NCBI GenBank assembly: GCA_030442035.1
Contig: JAUJEA010000002.1
Location: forward strand, 310,001 to 374,000
Direction: 5' to 3'
Length of the DNA: 64,000 nt
From: Splendidivirga corallicola
GTDB lineage: Bacteria > Bacteroidota > Bacteroidia > Cytophagales > Cyclobacteriaceae
Shown here: piece after piece, positions 37,418-46,292 of the stretch
Layout: the number at the start of each line of letters is the position of its first letter
Numbering within the stretch: the first letter of the stretch is position 1
Made by a program: the position numbers and the translations under genes
Notes under the pieces: generated by a model
The model's database searches: none
Seen by the model: the letters and a program-made list of their open reading frames with translations, nothing else
Told to the model about the DNA's origin: nothing

Positions 37418-38581
37418 ATGAAAAAGATAATCTATATAACCGGTATTTTATTCCTTGCTTCGTTCAGCTTGAGTTGGGCTAACCCCAAGTCTTTCGGCAA
37501 CACTGGTAATTCGGGTAACATTCAAGTAAGGGACTCTATCATCATAAATTTTGGAAACAATAGTAAGATCCTCATTTATGTAAAGGATAAAAGTGACCTC
37601 GACAAAATACGAAGCTATGATATCAATGCTATGTTACGTGATATTAGCATATCCATCGATTCGGCAGGAAAAAACACCAGTTATCTCAAAATAGAGGATG
37701 AATCCGGCGAGAAATATCTAAGCGATACCACCATAGTGATTCGTGAAGGAAGATCTGACCGGGAAGCTGACGAGTCAAGTTCTACATTGGCAAAGCTGAA
37801 ATTGGCTAATTACAGACTTGAAGTAAACGCCGATGACTTTGAGGAGCTGGAAGAGGAAATAGATGAGTTTGGTCGGGACGGATTGGAGATACGAGAACGT
37901 ACCTATGAGGAATTACCTGAAAGGACCATTCATACATTCAATATAGAATTGGGCGTAAACAACTATCTTGAAGATGGTAAGTTCCCTGATGGATCCACCG
38001 ACTACACTATTAAACCTTTTGGTTCCTGGTATGTTTCCCTTAACTCTGTACATAAAACAGCTATAGGCGGCCCTCTCTTTATTGAATGGGGCGGAAATCT
38101 CAGCTGGTATAACTTCAAAATGGAAAATCCTGATGTGGCCATCATAAAAGGTGAAAATGAAATTTTATTTGAAGACCGAAGTCCTGCAATTAGTGGAAAG
38201 AAGAGTAAACTTACCGCTTCCTACATTAATGTAAGCCTTGTGCCGGTCTTTGATTTCAGTCATGGCCGAAGAAAAGTAAAAAGCCTCCAAAGCGGTAGTT
38301 TCAAAATTTCCAAATACAAAAAACAAGGGCTTAGAATAGGATTTGGAGGATATGCCGGCTACAGACTGGGAAGTCACACCAAATGGATATTCAGAGAGAA
38401 TGGTGATCGGGATAAGGATAAAAACAGAGGAAATTTTCACCTCAACAATTTCAGATATGGTATTAGAGGGCAATTTGGATTCAAAAGCATAGATCTCTTT
38501 ATTAACTATGATCTCAATGAATTATTCCAGGAAAATAAAGGGCCTGCATTAAATGCCATAAGCTTTGGATTTACACTTTAA
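37418..38581 (+). CDS. Outer-membrane beta-barrel protein (paralogue 1)
   Basis: 387 aa with a signal peptide (cut near LSWA). Residues about 30-165 form an acidic soluble region. From about 170 there is a small barrel of about eight strands, with aromatic girdles and alternating residues (FNIELGVNNYLEDGKFPDGS, FGSWYVSLNS, GNLSWYNFKMEN, LRIGFGGYAGYRLGSHTKWIF, LFINYDLNELFQENKGP). The barrel half is clearly homologous to the next gene. It is 12 bp after the anti-sigma-like gene, so it is likely in the ECF operon. It may be the stress-responsive barrel controlled by the sigma factor. No substrate is suggested. Confidence 0.75.
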   Translation: MKKIIYITGILFLASFSLSWANPKSFGNTGNSGNIQVRDSIIINFGNNSKILIYVKDKSDLDKIRSYDINAMLRDISISIDSAGKNTSYLKIEDESGEKYLSDTTIVIREGRSDREADESSSTLAKLKLANYRLEVNADDFEELEEEIDEFGRDGLEIRERTYEELPERTIHTFNIELGVNNYLEDGKFPDGSTDYTIKPFGSWYVSLNSVHKTAIGGPLFIEWGGNLSWYNFKMENPDVAIIKGENEILFEDRSPAISGKKSKLTASYINVSLVPVFDFSHGRRKVKSLQSGSFKISKYKKQGLRIGFGGYAGYRLGSHTKWIFRENGDRDKDKNRGNFHLNNFRYGIRGQFGFKSIDLFINYDLNELFQENKGPALNAISFGFTL

Positions 38582-38642
38582 TTGACTAGCAATTTACAAC
38601 AACACAATAAGGTATTAACTCAAATTTTTAACCCCTAATCCT

Positions 38643-39380
38643 ATGAAAAAAATAATCTATACCATACTAGTTTTATGTCTTTATGCCGGATCATCGGTAC
38701 AGGTTTTTGCTCAGGATGATGATGAAAGGCGATGGAAAAGAAGGAGTCATGGCTCCTGGCATCACATAGCCCTTGACATAGGTACAAACAACTATTTATT
38801 AGATGGAAAATTTCCTGATGTCAATAATGAGCCCTTTGCTGTGAGGCCCTGGGGGTCATGGTACCTGGCCATAAAATCGGTTACAGATACACATCTTGGA
38901 GGCCCCTTTCATTTGCTCTATGGAGCGGATGTTAGTTGGTACAACTTTAAATTTGAAAATGAGAATATCATCATCAACAGAACAGATGAAGGCGTGGAGT
39001 TTGTAGAACGAACAGACGGACTGGATGTTAGAAAGAGCAAATTTAGTTCAGCTTACCTGGATGTTAGCCTGGTGCCTGTTATCAATTTTACACGTCACCG
39101 ACACCATTTTAGCGATGGGTTAAAATTTGGAGTGGGTGGTTATGCAGGATACAGGCTTTTAACATACAGCCGTTATGTATTCAAAGAGGACGGTGACAAA
39201 AGGGACGTCAAGGATAAAAATAACTTCTTCATGAATAATATCAGATACGGCATCAGATCTGTATTAGGTGTTGGATCTGCCAATATATTTTTCAACTACG
39301 ATTTAAACGAGCTTTTTGCTGATAACCGTGGGCCGGAATTAAATGCATTCAGCATTGGGCTCACATTGCATTTGGATTGA
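38643..39380 (+). CDS. Outer-membrane beta-barrel protein (paralogue 2)
   Basis: 245 aa with a signal peptide (cut near QVFAQ). It equals the barrel half of the previous protein without the acidic soluble region. Shared motifs are TNNYLLDGKFPDVN/VNNYLEDGKFPDGS, WGSWYLAIKSV, DVSWYNFKFEN, SSAYLDVSLVPVINF, GVGGYAGYRLLTYSRYVFKE and FFNYDLNELFADNRGPELNAFSIGLTL. It is 61 bp downstream on the same strand and ends 2 bp before a strong terminator. It probably results from tandem duplication. Function unknown. Confidence 0.75.
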   Translation: MKKIIYTILVLCLYAGSSVQVFAQDDDERRWKRRSHGSWHHIALDIGTNNYLLDGKFPDVNNEPFAVRPWGSWYLAIKSVTDTHLGGPFHLLYGADVSWYNFKFENENIIINRTDEGVEFVERTDGLDVRKSKFSSAYLDVSLVPVINFTRHRHHFSDGLKFGVGGYAGYRLLTYSRYVFKEDGDKRDVKDKNNFFMNNIRYGIRSVLGVGSANIFFNYDLNELFADNRGPELNAFSIGLTLHLD

Positions 39381-39382
39381 AA

Positions 39383-39417
39383 AAAAAAGGTGATCCGGTT
39401 TTTGGGTCACCTTTTTT
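39383..39417. terminator. Bidirectional terminator at the island's left edge
   Basis: AAAAAAGGTGATCC (39383-39396) pairs with GGGTCACCTTTTTT (39404-39417) with one G-U pair and a 7-nt loop. It ends the ECF operon and, from the other side, the island operon. Its right arm is the start of the 36-bp direct repeat. Confidence 0.9.
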
Positions 39418-39443
39418 ATAATGTTTTTCCTTCCTTAATTGTT
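39408..39443 (+). repeat. Left 36-bp direct repeat (att-like, island boundary)
   Basis: Identical to 53651-53686 at 35 of 36 positions (T at 39417 against C at 53660). The last 26 bp, starting ATAATGTTTTTCCTTCC, are perfect. Read leftward it still encodes the last codons (TIKEGKTL and a stop, here TAA instead of TGA) of the 4-TM protein whose intact gene lies at the right boundary. This is what is expected when DNA is inserted into the 3' end of a gene with duplication of the target. Confidence 0.85.
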
Positions 39444-39489
39444 TGTGTAAAACCTTTAATTCAATTACAGATCTGGACTACAATCGAAT

Positions 39490-40680
39490 TTATGTTCTTC
39501 TATTTCGAAAACCCATGTCTCGAGCAAAGTTCAGTAACTTAAGAAAGTTATTGCAACTAATTCTTGGACATTGTATTTCTGATTTTATAAGTATATCATT
39601 TATGTTTTCAGTACTAAAATATAATGGACCACAATTAACATATGGGTCAAACACCTTTCCCACATACTTATAATAGGCCTTTTCGGATAAATTTAAGTTA
39701 GAAGGCATTTTACTCACCATTTTTATCCCATTAATTTTTAGTGCTGACAAAGTACTTTTAAAACAAACTGTATGATTTGTATTCACAGGATTTACTATGT
39801 GACAACTTTCAGAAGCGTGGTCGTTCATACAAATTTCATAAATAATTTTCGCTGCATAATCAACCGGAACAATATTAAGACTCCCGTTTTTGCCAAAACG
39901 CAACCTTAGACTTGTGGTGAAATATTCGTTTTTGGGGATTTTTGCTTTTGATTTTAGCTTGTGCAAATAAGCCACGGTTGCATAAAATACATCGAACTTA
40001 TTGGTGTATCCAATCGGCTCTTCAATCAACTGTCCACAAATGATTGATGGCCTAAGGCAGCGGTATTTTATTCCAATATTATGGCAATAATCCTTGGTCA
40101 TTAGCTCTGTTGTGCGCTTGTATCTCTCATAGGGATTCCTAAAATTGCCCGAGGATTGGTTGGGGTATACATTCCCGGAAATACTTCCACTTGCATAAGC
40201 TGTGCTGATGTAATTGAATTCATCGACTTGAAGGTGGCTGATTATGGAAAACATGTTTTTTGTCCCGAGATAATTGCTGGTAAAGATCTTCGATTCTGCA
40301 TTTGGGGAATTCCTCAGGTCGGTCAAGGCAGCAGCATGAAAAAAGAAATGGATGCGTTTGTGTTTGATTTTCCTGATGCGTTCATCCATTGGATCAATGG
40401 GGCTATTCAAATCCCAATCAAAAAAAGAAATATTCGTATTGCAAAATGATCTTAATTTATCTTGCCCTTCAGCATCCGTTTTACAATAGGTGGGGGCTTG
40501 GTTCAATATGATGTGATGTATCCTGTCCGATAGCGCTGCATCATTCGTGGATCTTCCGAAGATGATCAATTTAAGCCTGCTAAGGTCACTGATGTTCCGT
40601 TTTATAAATTCAAGGAGAATGGTTCGGCCAAGTAAGCCTGTTGCTCCCGTTATGGCCACACATAACTCATTTCTATTCAT
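39490..40680 (-). CDS. Extended SDR, thioester-reductase/epimerase-like (NAD(P)-binding)
   Basis: 396-aa cytosolic Rossmann-fold protein of the extended short-chain dehydrogenase type closest to the NAD_binding_4 (thioester reductase, fatty-acyl reductase) group. The nucleotide motif is TGATGLLGRTI, followed by HAAALTDL, the active-site region YISTAYASG and YERYKRTTE (the Tyr-x-x-x-Lys pair), and the substrate-domain segment IVPVDYAAKIIYE. It is the last gene of the island operon, 15 nt after the small secreted protein. There is no carrier-protein or adenylation domain, so it could reduce a carrier-bound acyl group supplied in trans, or modify a nucleotide sugar. Confidence 0.8.
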   Translation of the reverse strand: MNRNELCVAITGATGLLGRTILLEFIKRNISDLSRLKLIIFGRSTNDAALSDRIHHIILNQAPTYCKTDAEGQDKLRSFCNTNISFFDWDLNSPIDPMDERIRKIKHKRIHFFFHAAALTDLRNSPNAESKIFTSNYLGTKNMFSIISHLQVDEFNYISTAYASGSISGNVYPNQSSGNFRNPYERYKRTTELMTKDYCHNIGIKYRCLRPSIICGQLIEEPIGYTNKFDVFYATVAYLHKLKSKAKIPKNEYFTTSLRLRFGKNGSLNIVPVDYAAKIIYEICMNDHASESCHIVNPVNTNHTVCFKSTLSALKINGIKMVSKMPSNLNLSEKAYYKYVGKVFDPYVNCGPLYFSTENINDILIKSEIQCPRISCNNFLKLLNFARDMGFRNRRT

Positions 40681-40695
40681 AGTGGTACTGGAAGG

Positions 40696-41199
40696 TCATT
40701 GAGGATTCTTTTTAAGTATGTAAGCCAAACCCAGGTTGGTTCTAAGCAGCCCGCCATTAAAACTTTTATTTACAAACGGGGATATTTCGAAAATGACATT
40801 GAAACATTTGTTTCTGATCAATGGGCTGACCCTTGAACCAATGGTCAACGAATAGCCGTTTAATACCTCTTCCTGATAAGTGGCGCTCACCAAATTGAAG
40901 TTTAAACCCAAACCAATGTAGTACCTTACCCATTCATTATTCAGAACATTGACCATTGGGGATATTTCAGAATTCAGGTTGGAGAAAAAGGTATTGGTTT
41001 CAAACCTGAAATCCACCCACAGTGGCTTTTCAGGATTGGAGCCAACTGAAAAGATGGATTGAAAGGGATAGTAACCTACAGATACCTGTCCCCAGGATTT
41101 GCCAACCATACAGACCAAAATAAGGACCAGAAATAGTTTTTTATTTATTGAGTAAACCTTCTTTAAAACCACAATACATTGGTTTGGTTTGATATTCAT
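40696..41199 (-). CDS. Small secreted or outer-membrane-like protein
   Basis: 167 aa from the ATG at 41199, which overlaps the GH10 gene by 59 bp; an ATG at 41202 is possible. It has a long basic N-region, the hydrophobic core LFLVLILVCMVGKSWGQ (signal peptide), then short amphipathic strands with aromatic ends (VSVGYYPFQSIF, VDFRFETNTFF, VRYYIGLGLNFNLV, NVIFEISPFV, LRTNLGLAYIL) that suggest a small outer-membrane barrel of about eight strands. No family was recognised. It may be a periplasmic or outer-membrane component of the cluster's export or surface anchoring. Confidence 0.65.
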   Translation of the reverse strand: MNIKPNQCIVVLKKVYSINKKLFLVLILVCMVGKSWGQVSVGYYPFQSIFSVGSNPEKPLWVDFRFETNTFFSNLNSEISPMVNVLNNEWVRYYIGLGLNFNLVSATYQEEVLNGYSLTIGSRVSPLIRNKCFNVIFEISPFVNKSFNGGLLRTNLGLAYILKKNPQ

Positions 41200-42217
41200 C
41201 ATCGTATAAAAGCGGCCAGTCCATTCGGTTGAAGTTGGCCGGTATCCAAGAATCGATGTCACTGACTCCCCACACCGTTATCCCAAACTTACTGCTGATG
41301 CCAAGTTGTTGATAATTAAGCACAATCATTTTTATTTTTCTTTTCTGATTCCCCAGCATTTTATTCGTTGGTGCTTGCTTGTTTGCCAATGGATTAAGTG
41401 AGATGTCCAGTTCGGAAAAATGAATCTTCAACCCTAGTTTTTGAAATTCTATTGCTGCCGTATTGATCTCCGTTTGGCTGGGAAAACCATCAAATACATG
41501 CATTTGCATTCCGATGCCGTGGATGGGTACATTTTTGGATTTCAAAGTAGTGATGAGTTTTAACACGGCTTTGCGTTTATTGGCATTGAGCGCCAGGTTA
41601 AAATCATTGTAAAAAAGCAAAGCATCTTTATCGGCCTGGTGAGCAAAAAGAAAGGCTTGCTCAATATAACCGGGGCCAATCTTTTGATTCCAAATAGAAT
41701 GTCTTAAAGTGCCATCCTCGTTAAAAGCCTCGTTGACCACATCCCAGCTTTGAACCTTTCCTTTGTACCTGGTCATGATCTTGAAGATATGATCACGCAT
41801 CAGCACCAACCAATCCTCTTTGTTACCCTTATGGTTGAGCAACCAAACCGGTAATTGTTTGTGCCATATTAGCGTGTGGCCATGCACCCTTTTATTACCG
41901 GATTGGGCAAATTCAATCAAATGATCCATTTCTGCCCATTCATATTGCGCCTCAGCGGGGTGGATGTTCTCAAATTTCAAGATGTTTTCAGGGGTGAGGC
42001 TATTGAACTGGTTGTGGACAATATCTCTGTACTGATTGTCATACCTGAGTTTTGGGACATCCACTGCTACACCAATCGGAAAACCCGAAAGGCCAAAGAG
42101 AGGTTGGGTATCATCACAGTGGTCAAGGTTTTTTTTATCACAACCTGAAACCAGCAACAAGATGGTCAAACAGGAAATCCAATGTCGAATACAAAATTCC
42201 TTGTGTTGAAAATTCAT
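41141..42217 (-). CDS. GH10 family glycoside hydrolase lipoprotein (xylanase-like)
   Basis: 358 aa, family 10 (beta/alpha)8 barrel, normally endo-1,4-beta-xylanase. The lipobox ends at Cys26 (LLLVSGC), so it is anchored in the periplasm or on the surface. The acid/base is Glu163 in DVVNEA and the nucleophile Glu269 in HFSELD. VHGHTLIWHKQLP and GITVWGVSD are also family motifs. The ATG overlaps the GT2 stop (ATGA). No SusCD or other xylan-degradation gene is present, and it is coupled to a glycan synthase instead. A trimming or editing role on the product of the neighbouring GT2 is more likely than feeding on xylan, but this is inference. Confidence 0.9.
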   Translation of the reverse strand: MNFQHKEFCIRHWISCLTILLLVSGCDKKNLDHCDDTQPLFGLSGFPIGVAVDVPKLRYDNQYRDIVHNQFNSLTPENILKFENIHPAEAQYEWAEMDHLIEFAQSGNKRVHGHTLIWHKQLPVWLLNHKGNKEDWLVLMRDHIFKIMTRYKGKVQSWDVVNEAFNEDGTLRHSIWNQKIGPGYIEQAFLFAHQADKDALLFYNDFNLALNANKRKAVLKLITTLKSKNVPIHGIGMQMHVFDGFPSQTEINTAAIEFQKLGLKIHFSELDISLNPLANKQAPTNKMLGNQKRKIKMIVLNYQQLGISSKFGITVWGVSDIDSWIPANFNRMDWPLLYDDEYQTKPMYCGFKEGLLNK

Positions 42218-43599
42218 GCGTTCATAAATGATGCCCTGAATCTGTTTAGTGCCCGCTGGTTATGGGTGGCCTTTTTGTATTTCATGTCCCGTTTTAATAC
42301 AAACTTGTCAATAAAGATTACTGAAATGATCACCGTAAAGGACCAATAGTACAGGTACATGAAGGGAAAAAACAGCAGGTGCTTGATCTTCTTTTGGAAT
42401 AAAATGGAGGGCGAATTATAGAAAACCACCATGGATAAAAACACCATCAGGAAAATTGATCCATTGAACTGGTATCCCATTAACTTTCCGCAAAACCCTA
42501 TGAATCCAATCAGGTTAAAAACGATCGCCCAAATGTTAAAGAACAGAATAAAGAAGGAATCAAACTTTTGAAAAACACCCAGCGAATTGGTCCTCAGCAC
42601 CGGCTTGAAGTTCTTTAGAAACGTCAGAATGGTGGTACTGAGCCAGCGGTATCTTTGCTTAACATATTCACTCATGGTATCGGTGGCTTGCTCATGGTTG
42701 TAGACATGCGGATCATACACCAGCTTATGGCCTGAAATCTGGACTTTATAGCCAAAATCCCAATCTTCCGTTGGCAAGTTGGTATCGTATCCATCCAGCT
42801 TGATAAAAACCGATCTTCTAAACAGACCTGCGCGCCCTTCGAAAATGGGCATTCCGTATAGGGATTTGGGATAATACAAAGACAAGTGCAGCGAATCTAT
42901 GTCTATACCCACCAGCCTGGATATGATGCTGGTGTTTTCATTGTATTGAACATTACGGCACTGGACCAAACCAACCTTGTTGTCACTAAAATGCCCCACT
43001 GCTTTTTTTAAGAAATTTTTCTCAGGCAATGAATCCGCATCAAAAACACAGATGATTTCAGAACTCAACAATGGAATCACCTCATTAATTGCCGCAGGTT
43101 TTCCCCTCAAACATCCCGGAGTCCTGTCAACAATCCTTATTTTATCCTTGAATTGCTCGAGAATGCTTTTGGTGTTGTCGGTGGAATTGTCATTAATGAC
43201 GACAATTTCCATAGCGGCAGCATCGTACTCAAGTTGGAGCAGGTTTTTGATTGTTTCTTCGATCACTTCTTCTTCATTGTGAACCGCAACAAGAACTGAT
43301 ACTTTTGGTAAAGTGCCTCCAGGGGGATTTGAATCAACAGGTTTTCTTTTATAGAATAGCAACGACAACAGCATATAGGACATCAGGAAAAACGCGGTAA
43401 TTGTCTGTAGAATATTGAGCGCATACCATTCAATGAAAAAAAGTGATTCTATGAAAACAGAGGTACATATTGCCGCAATCAGCACTAGGGCCAGTACCAA
43501 TGTCCCGAGTTTAGCGCTACTGGCCAAGTGATAAATGGCATATAGGGCCAAGGCAAAAAATGACAAGGAAAGGAAAAAGAATAGGATGGTATAGAGCAT
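42214..43599 (-). CDS. Processive-type membrane GT2 glycosyltransferase
   Basis: 461 aa. Three N-terminal helices (to about 85) precede a GT-A catalytic domain: VSVLVAVHNEEEVIEETI, the UDP/metal Asp pair DAD (187-189), acceptor-site EDW (279-281) and QRYRW (315-319), the Q-x-x-R-W signature of processive synthases such as cellulose, chitin, hyaluronan and PgaC. Four C-terminal helices form a translocation channel. It sits in the middle of the operon, 2 bp after the ABC exporter and overlapping the GH10 gene. It suggests assembly and export of a beta-glycan, or sugar transfer onto a lipid or peptide. The sugar donor cannot be read from the sequence. Confidence 0.9.
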   Translation of the reverse strand: MLYTILFFFLSLSFFALALYAIYHLASSAKLGTLVLALVLIAAICTSVFIESLFFIEWYALNILQTITAFFLMSYMLLSLLFYKRKPVDSNPPGGTLPKVSVLVAVHNEEEVIEETIKNLLQLEYDAAAMEIVVINDNSTDNTKSILEQFKDKIRIVDRTPGCLRGKPAAINEVIPLLSSEIICVFDADSLPEKNFLKKAVGHFSDNKVGLVQCRNVQYNENTSIISRLVGIDIDSLHLSLYYPKSLYGMPIFEGRAGLFRRSVFIKLDGYDTNLPTEDWDFGYKVQISGHKLVYDPHVYNHEQATDTMSEYVKQRYRWLSTTILTFLKNFKPVLRTNSLGVFQKFDSFFILFFNIWAIVFNLIGFIGFCGKLMGYQFNGSIFLMVFLSMVVFYNSPSILFQKKIKHLLFFPFMYLYYWSFTVIISVIFIDKFVLKRDMKYKKATHNQRALNRFRASFMNA

Positions 43600-43601
43600 A
43601 T

Positions 43602-45221
43602 TTACAATGAAATTTTTTCTTCTAATTTGATTTCAGGTGTTTGGTGAGAGATTAAAACAGTGATCTTATCTCTTCTCTCTTGATACAAGGTTTTAACCAG
43701 CCGGTCATAAATATTGGCCGGTAAATTGTTGTTTATTTCGTCCAGTATCAAAATATCGGGATTTGCCAAAACCGCTCTGATAATACTAATGACTTGCTTT
43801 TCGCCACCCGAAAGAAATATCCCGTTTTCGCCTACTTTTTTCTCAAGGGTTTGTTGATCGAAGAAACTTCCCAGCCCATAGATTTCCAACTTGTGGTTGA
43901 TTTGATCAGGATCGGCATCAGTGTTGATTTTCAGGTTATTTAATATTGTATCATTGAATAAAAAAGGGTTCTGCGTCACAAGTTTGACTGGGCTGACTTT
44001 ACCGGTATTAGAATCAGGTCCCCTGAAAATGATTTTCCCGGATGCAGGGGTTCTGATACCTGTCAGAATTTCCGCCAGTGTTGTTTTCCCACTACCATTG
44101 GCTCCCTGAATAAGGTAAAAGCCCGGATGAAATTTTAATCCGTAATCTTCGAATAAGTTGTCCTGGTGTTTGTCATAACAATAGTTCAAGTTGACAATGT
44201 CCATTCCTATTTTCGGGTGATCACAATACACATAGCTTTTTTTCCTTAAATCAACCTGTTGCTTTTTTGGCAAAAGTGCTTCCAGCAGGTTTTCAACCCT
44301 GCGCAATGAGGGCAACAGGGAACGCATGGATACAAGGTAGTTGTTGATTTCTTTGACCGGCCAGGTCAACATCAAAACATAGGCCAGCAAAGACACCGTG
44401 TTTTCAATGTTGTCACTTGATGAGAGTATAGCAACAATCGTTAAAATGAACATGGCAATTAAAACCTCCAAAGTAATTTCATGGAACCCCCTGAGTCGGG
44501 CCAAATGTTTAAATTCCCTCTTTAATGTTAGCAGGTATTTCTCCCACTTTCCAAATATCTTATCCCTCAGGTTCAAAATGAAAACGTCCTTTTTCCCGGA
44601 TATCACCTCCCAAAAAAAACTGGTCAGCTCGGCATTGAGAATTTGAATGCTATGCGCATTTTTTTCGACCCTTCCTCCAAAAAACCTATTGTAAATGGAA
44701 AATAACAGCGTAAATACCGATAAGCTGAAAAACAGCGACCTGGAAATGATCAACACCCCAATGAGCAACGCGGCCAGAAAGAGTAAATCCTTGATGAAAT
44801 AGATGAACCCAATCACCATTTTTCCCTGCAGCTGTCCTAGCTCGTTGAACACCCTTTCCAGCAAATCACCCTTTTTGTATTTGTCAAGGCAACTCTGCTC
44901 ACTGTTCACAATCAATTGCAGGAGGTCTCTTTTTAAGAAAATGGTGAGGTATTTTGACAAAAAATGGGTTTGGAATGAAACACAATATTGAAAACCAATT
45001 TTAGCAAGGAACACAATGACAATTAAGACCGTTGAATCTTGGGTGAGGCTGCTTTGAATAACCTGAGATGAAAAACCGCCAATTAGTCTTGGAATCCACA
45101 CATTTAAAGCCGTCACAAATACAATTGCCACCAGCAATAAAACAAGGTTGATTCTCCGCGCTAAAGCGTGGTGTTTCAGCCTTGAAATAAACAGTTTGTT
45201 TTCAGCAATTGATTTTATCAT
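43602..45221 (-). CDS. ABC exporter, fused membrane and ATPase half-transporter
   Basis: 539-aa type I exporter half-molecule that would work as a homodimer. The six-helix membrane domain (about 20-310) is followed by an ATPase domain with Walker A GANGSGKTT (373-381), Q-loop TQNPFLFND, signature LSGGEKQ (470-476), Walker B ILILDE (490-495) and H-loop ISHQ. The D-loop region reads INNNLP instead of the usual SALD-type motif. There is no N-terminal C39 peptidase, so leader removal must be separate; the cluster encodes an S24/S26 peptidase. Size and context match the D transporter of lasso and related RiPP loci. It lies between the nucleotidyltransferase (3 nt) and GT2 (2 nt) genes. Confidence 0.9.
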   Translation of the reverse strand: MIKSIAENKLFISRLKHHALARRINLVLLLVAIVFVTALNVWIPRLIGGFSSQVIQSSLTQDSTVLIVIVFLAKIGFQYCVSFQTHFLSKYLTIFLKRDLLQLIVNSEQSCLDKYKKGDLLERVFNELGQLQGKMVIGFIYFIKDLLFLAALLIGVLIISRSLFFSLSVFTLLFSIYNRFFGGRVEKNAHSIQILNAELTSFFWEVISGKKDVFILNLRDKIFGKWEKYLLTLKREFKHLARLRGFHEITLEVLIAMFILTIVAILSSSDNIENTVSLLAYVLMLTWPVKEINNYLVSMRSLLPSLRRVENLLEALLPKKQQVDLRKKSYVYCDHPKIGMDIVNLNYCYDKHQDNLFEDYGLKFHPGFYLIQGANGSGKTTLAEILTGIRTPASGKIIFRGPDSNTGKVSPVKLVTQNPFLFNDTILNNLKINTDADPDQINHKLEIYGLGSFFDQQTLEKKVGENGIFLSGGEKQVISIIRAVLANPDILILDEINNNLPANIYDRLVKTLYQERRDKITVLISHQTPEIKLEEKISL

Positions 45222-45224
45222 TGA

Positions 45225-46292
45225 TCAATCTATTTTGTCATTAATTCTCAACCATGCACCCTTCAAAAAGAAATTCATCAAACCTGTACCATAGCGTATT
45301 TTACTGGTGAAATTATCTGTGAATAATCTTCTAAATTCCCTGTCCATCCTGTTCCGATTGACTAGCGCATTTTGTTGCACGCAGTAATTGGATAGATATT
45401 GATCCATCCGATGAACATTGGAGGTGTCAGCTCTCAGTTTTTCAAATAGCTCGCGGCCGCACCATCCAACTTTGGCATGGAAACCCACAATCGCCAAGGC
45501 GATATAGAGTATTTGATTTAATTTGAACCGGTTGCTTGTATTGATGAGGTTGTCGAAGCACAGCGATTTTGAATGCAGGGAAAGAAACAAAGTAATTTCG
45601 TATAGCAGCATGAAACCATTCATTTGATGATTGATCACTAAATGAATGCACAAGTAGAGCAGGGTTGTTTCTTTGTTGAGTGTTGGAATCATTGTTTGCT
45701 GAAATGCCACATTGGTCTTCTTCAGGAATAACTCTTCCTGGTTGATATCAAATATCCTCATCAAAGGAGCTGAGACAGAAAGGTCATAGTGCAGATCAAT
45801 GTAGAGATGTTTGCCCTTTTCAAAAGAATATTCTCCATACGCATAGTATCTTTTGGTCATTTCATATCCCAGCTGCAATGCTTTTTGAATTGCTGATTTT
45901 TGATGATTTTTCGTAACCAGTAAATCGATATCCACACTTCTTTTGTAAATATCCTTTTCCAAGTAGTGGCACAATGAAAGGCCCTTCAACAACAAAGTTG
46001 AATCCGGGAAACACTGCAATATTTCTTTTAATTCTTCCAGTTGGTAAAACTGCCTTGCCTTTTCGAGAACAAAGTTTTTGTGAAGTTCCGCTCGCATTGA
46101 TTCAAACCTTGGGCTTGAATTTTTGTACTCCCTGAGGAAACCGTATAACAGCAAGTCCAGGTCTTCGTTTTTTAGAAGTGTCAGGAAAGACGATAACAAA
46201 TCATCATCGGCATTCAACAAATGGTTTTCTATGAAAGCTGTTTGTTCTTCACGAAGAAGTGATCCCCTAAAAGTATCCAGTAGTTCCTGCAT
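45225..46292 (-). CDS. Nucleotidyltransferase-fold protein (NTP_transf_5)
   Basis: 355 aa with a helical N-terminal part and the minimal nucleotidyltransferase core LLLKGLSLCHYLEKDIYKRSVDIDLLV, showing Lys103-Gly104, Arg118 and the metal pair Asp121/Asp123. This is the PF14907-type family found in lasso-peptide loci beside HPr-like kinases and in exopolysaccharide loci. In pseudomycoidin-type loci a homologue modifies a phosphorylated C-terminal Ser. It overlaps the peptidase gene by 26 bp. The reaction here is not known; candidates are nucleotidyl, phosphoryl or hexosyl transfer to the phosphorylated peptide. Confidence 0.85.
   Translation of the reverse strand: MQELLDTFRGSLLREEQTAFIENHLLNADDDLLSSFLTLLKNEDLDLLLYGFLREYKNSSPRFESMRAELHKNFVLEKARQFYQLEELKEILQCFPDSTLLLKGLSLCHYLEKDIYKRSVDIDLLVTKNHQKSAIQKALQLGYEMTKRYYAYGEYSFEKGKHLYIDLHYDLSVSAPLMRIFDINQEELFLKKTNVAFQQTMIPTLNKETTLLYLCIHLVINHQMNGFMLLYEITLFLSLHSKSLCFDNLINTSNRFKLNQILYIALAIVGFHAKVGWCGRELFEKLRADTSNVHRMDQYLSNYCVQQNALVNRNRMDREFRRLFTDNFTSKIRYGTGLMNFFLKGAWLRINDKID

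Noticed and set aside
39443-39673. 76-codon plus-strand open frame at the left island end, as a possible recombination directionality factor
   Set aside because: It is mostly antisense to the 3' end of the SDR gene and has no helix-turn-helix pattern.
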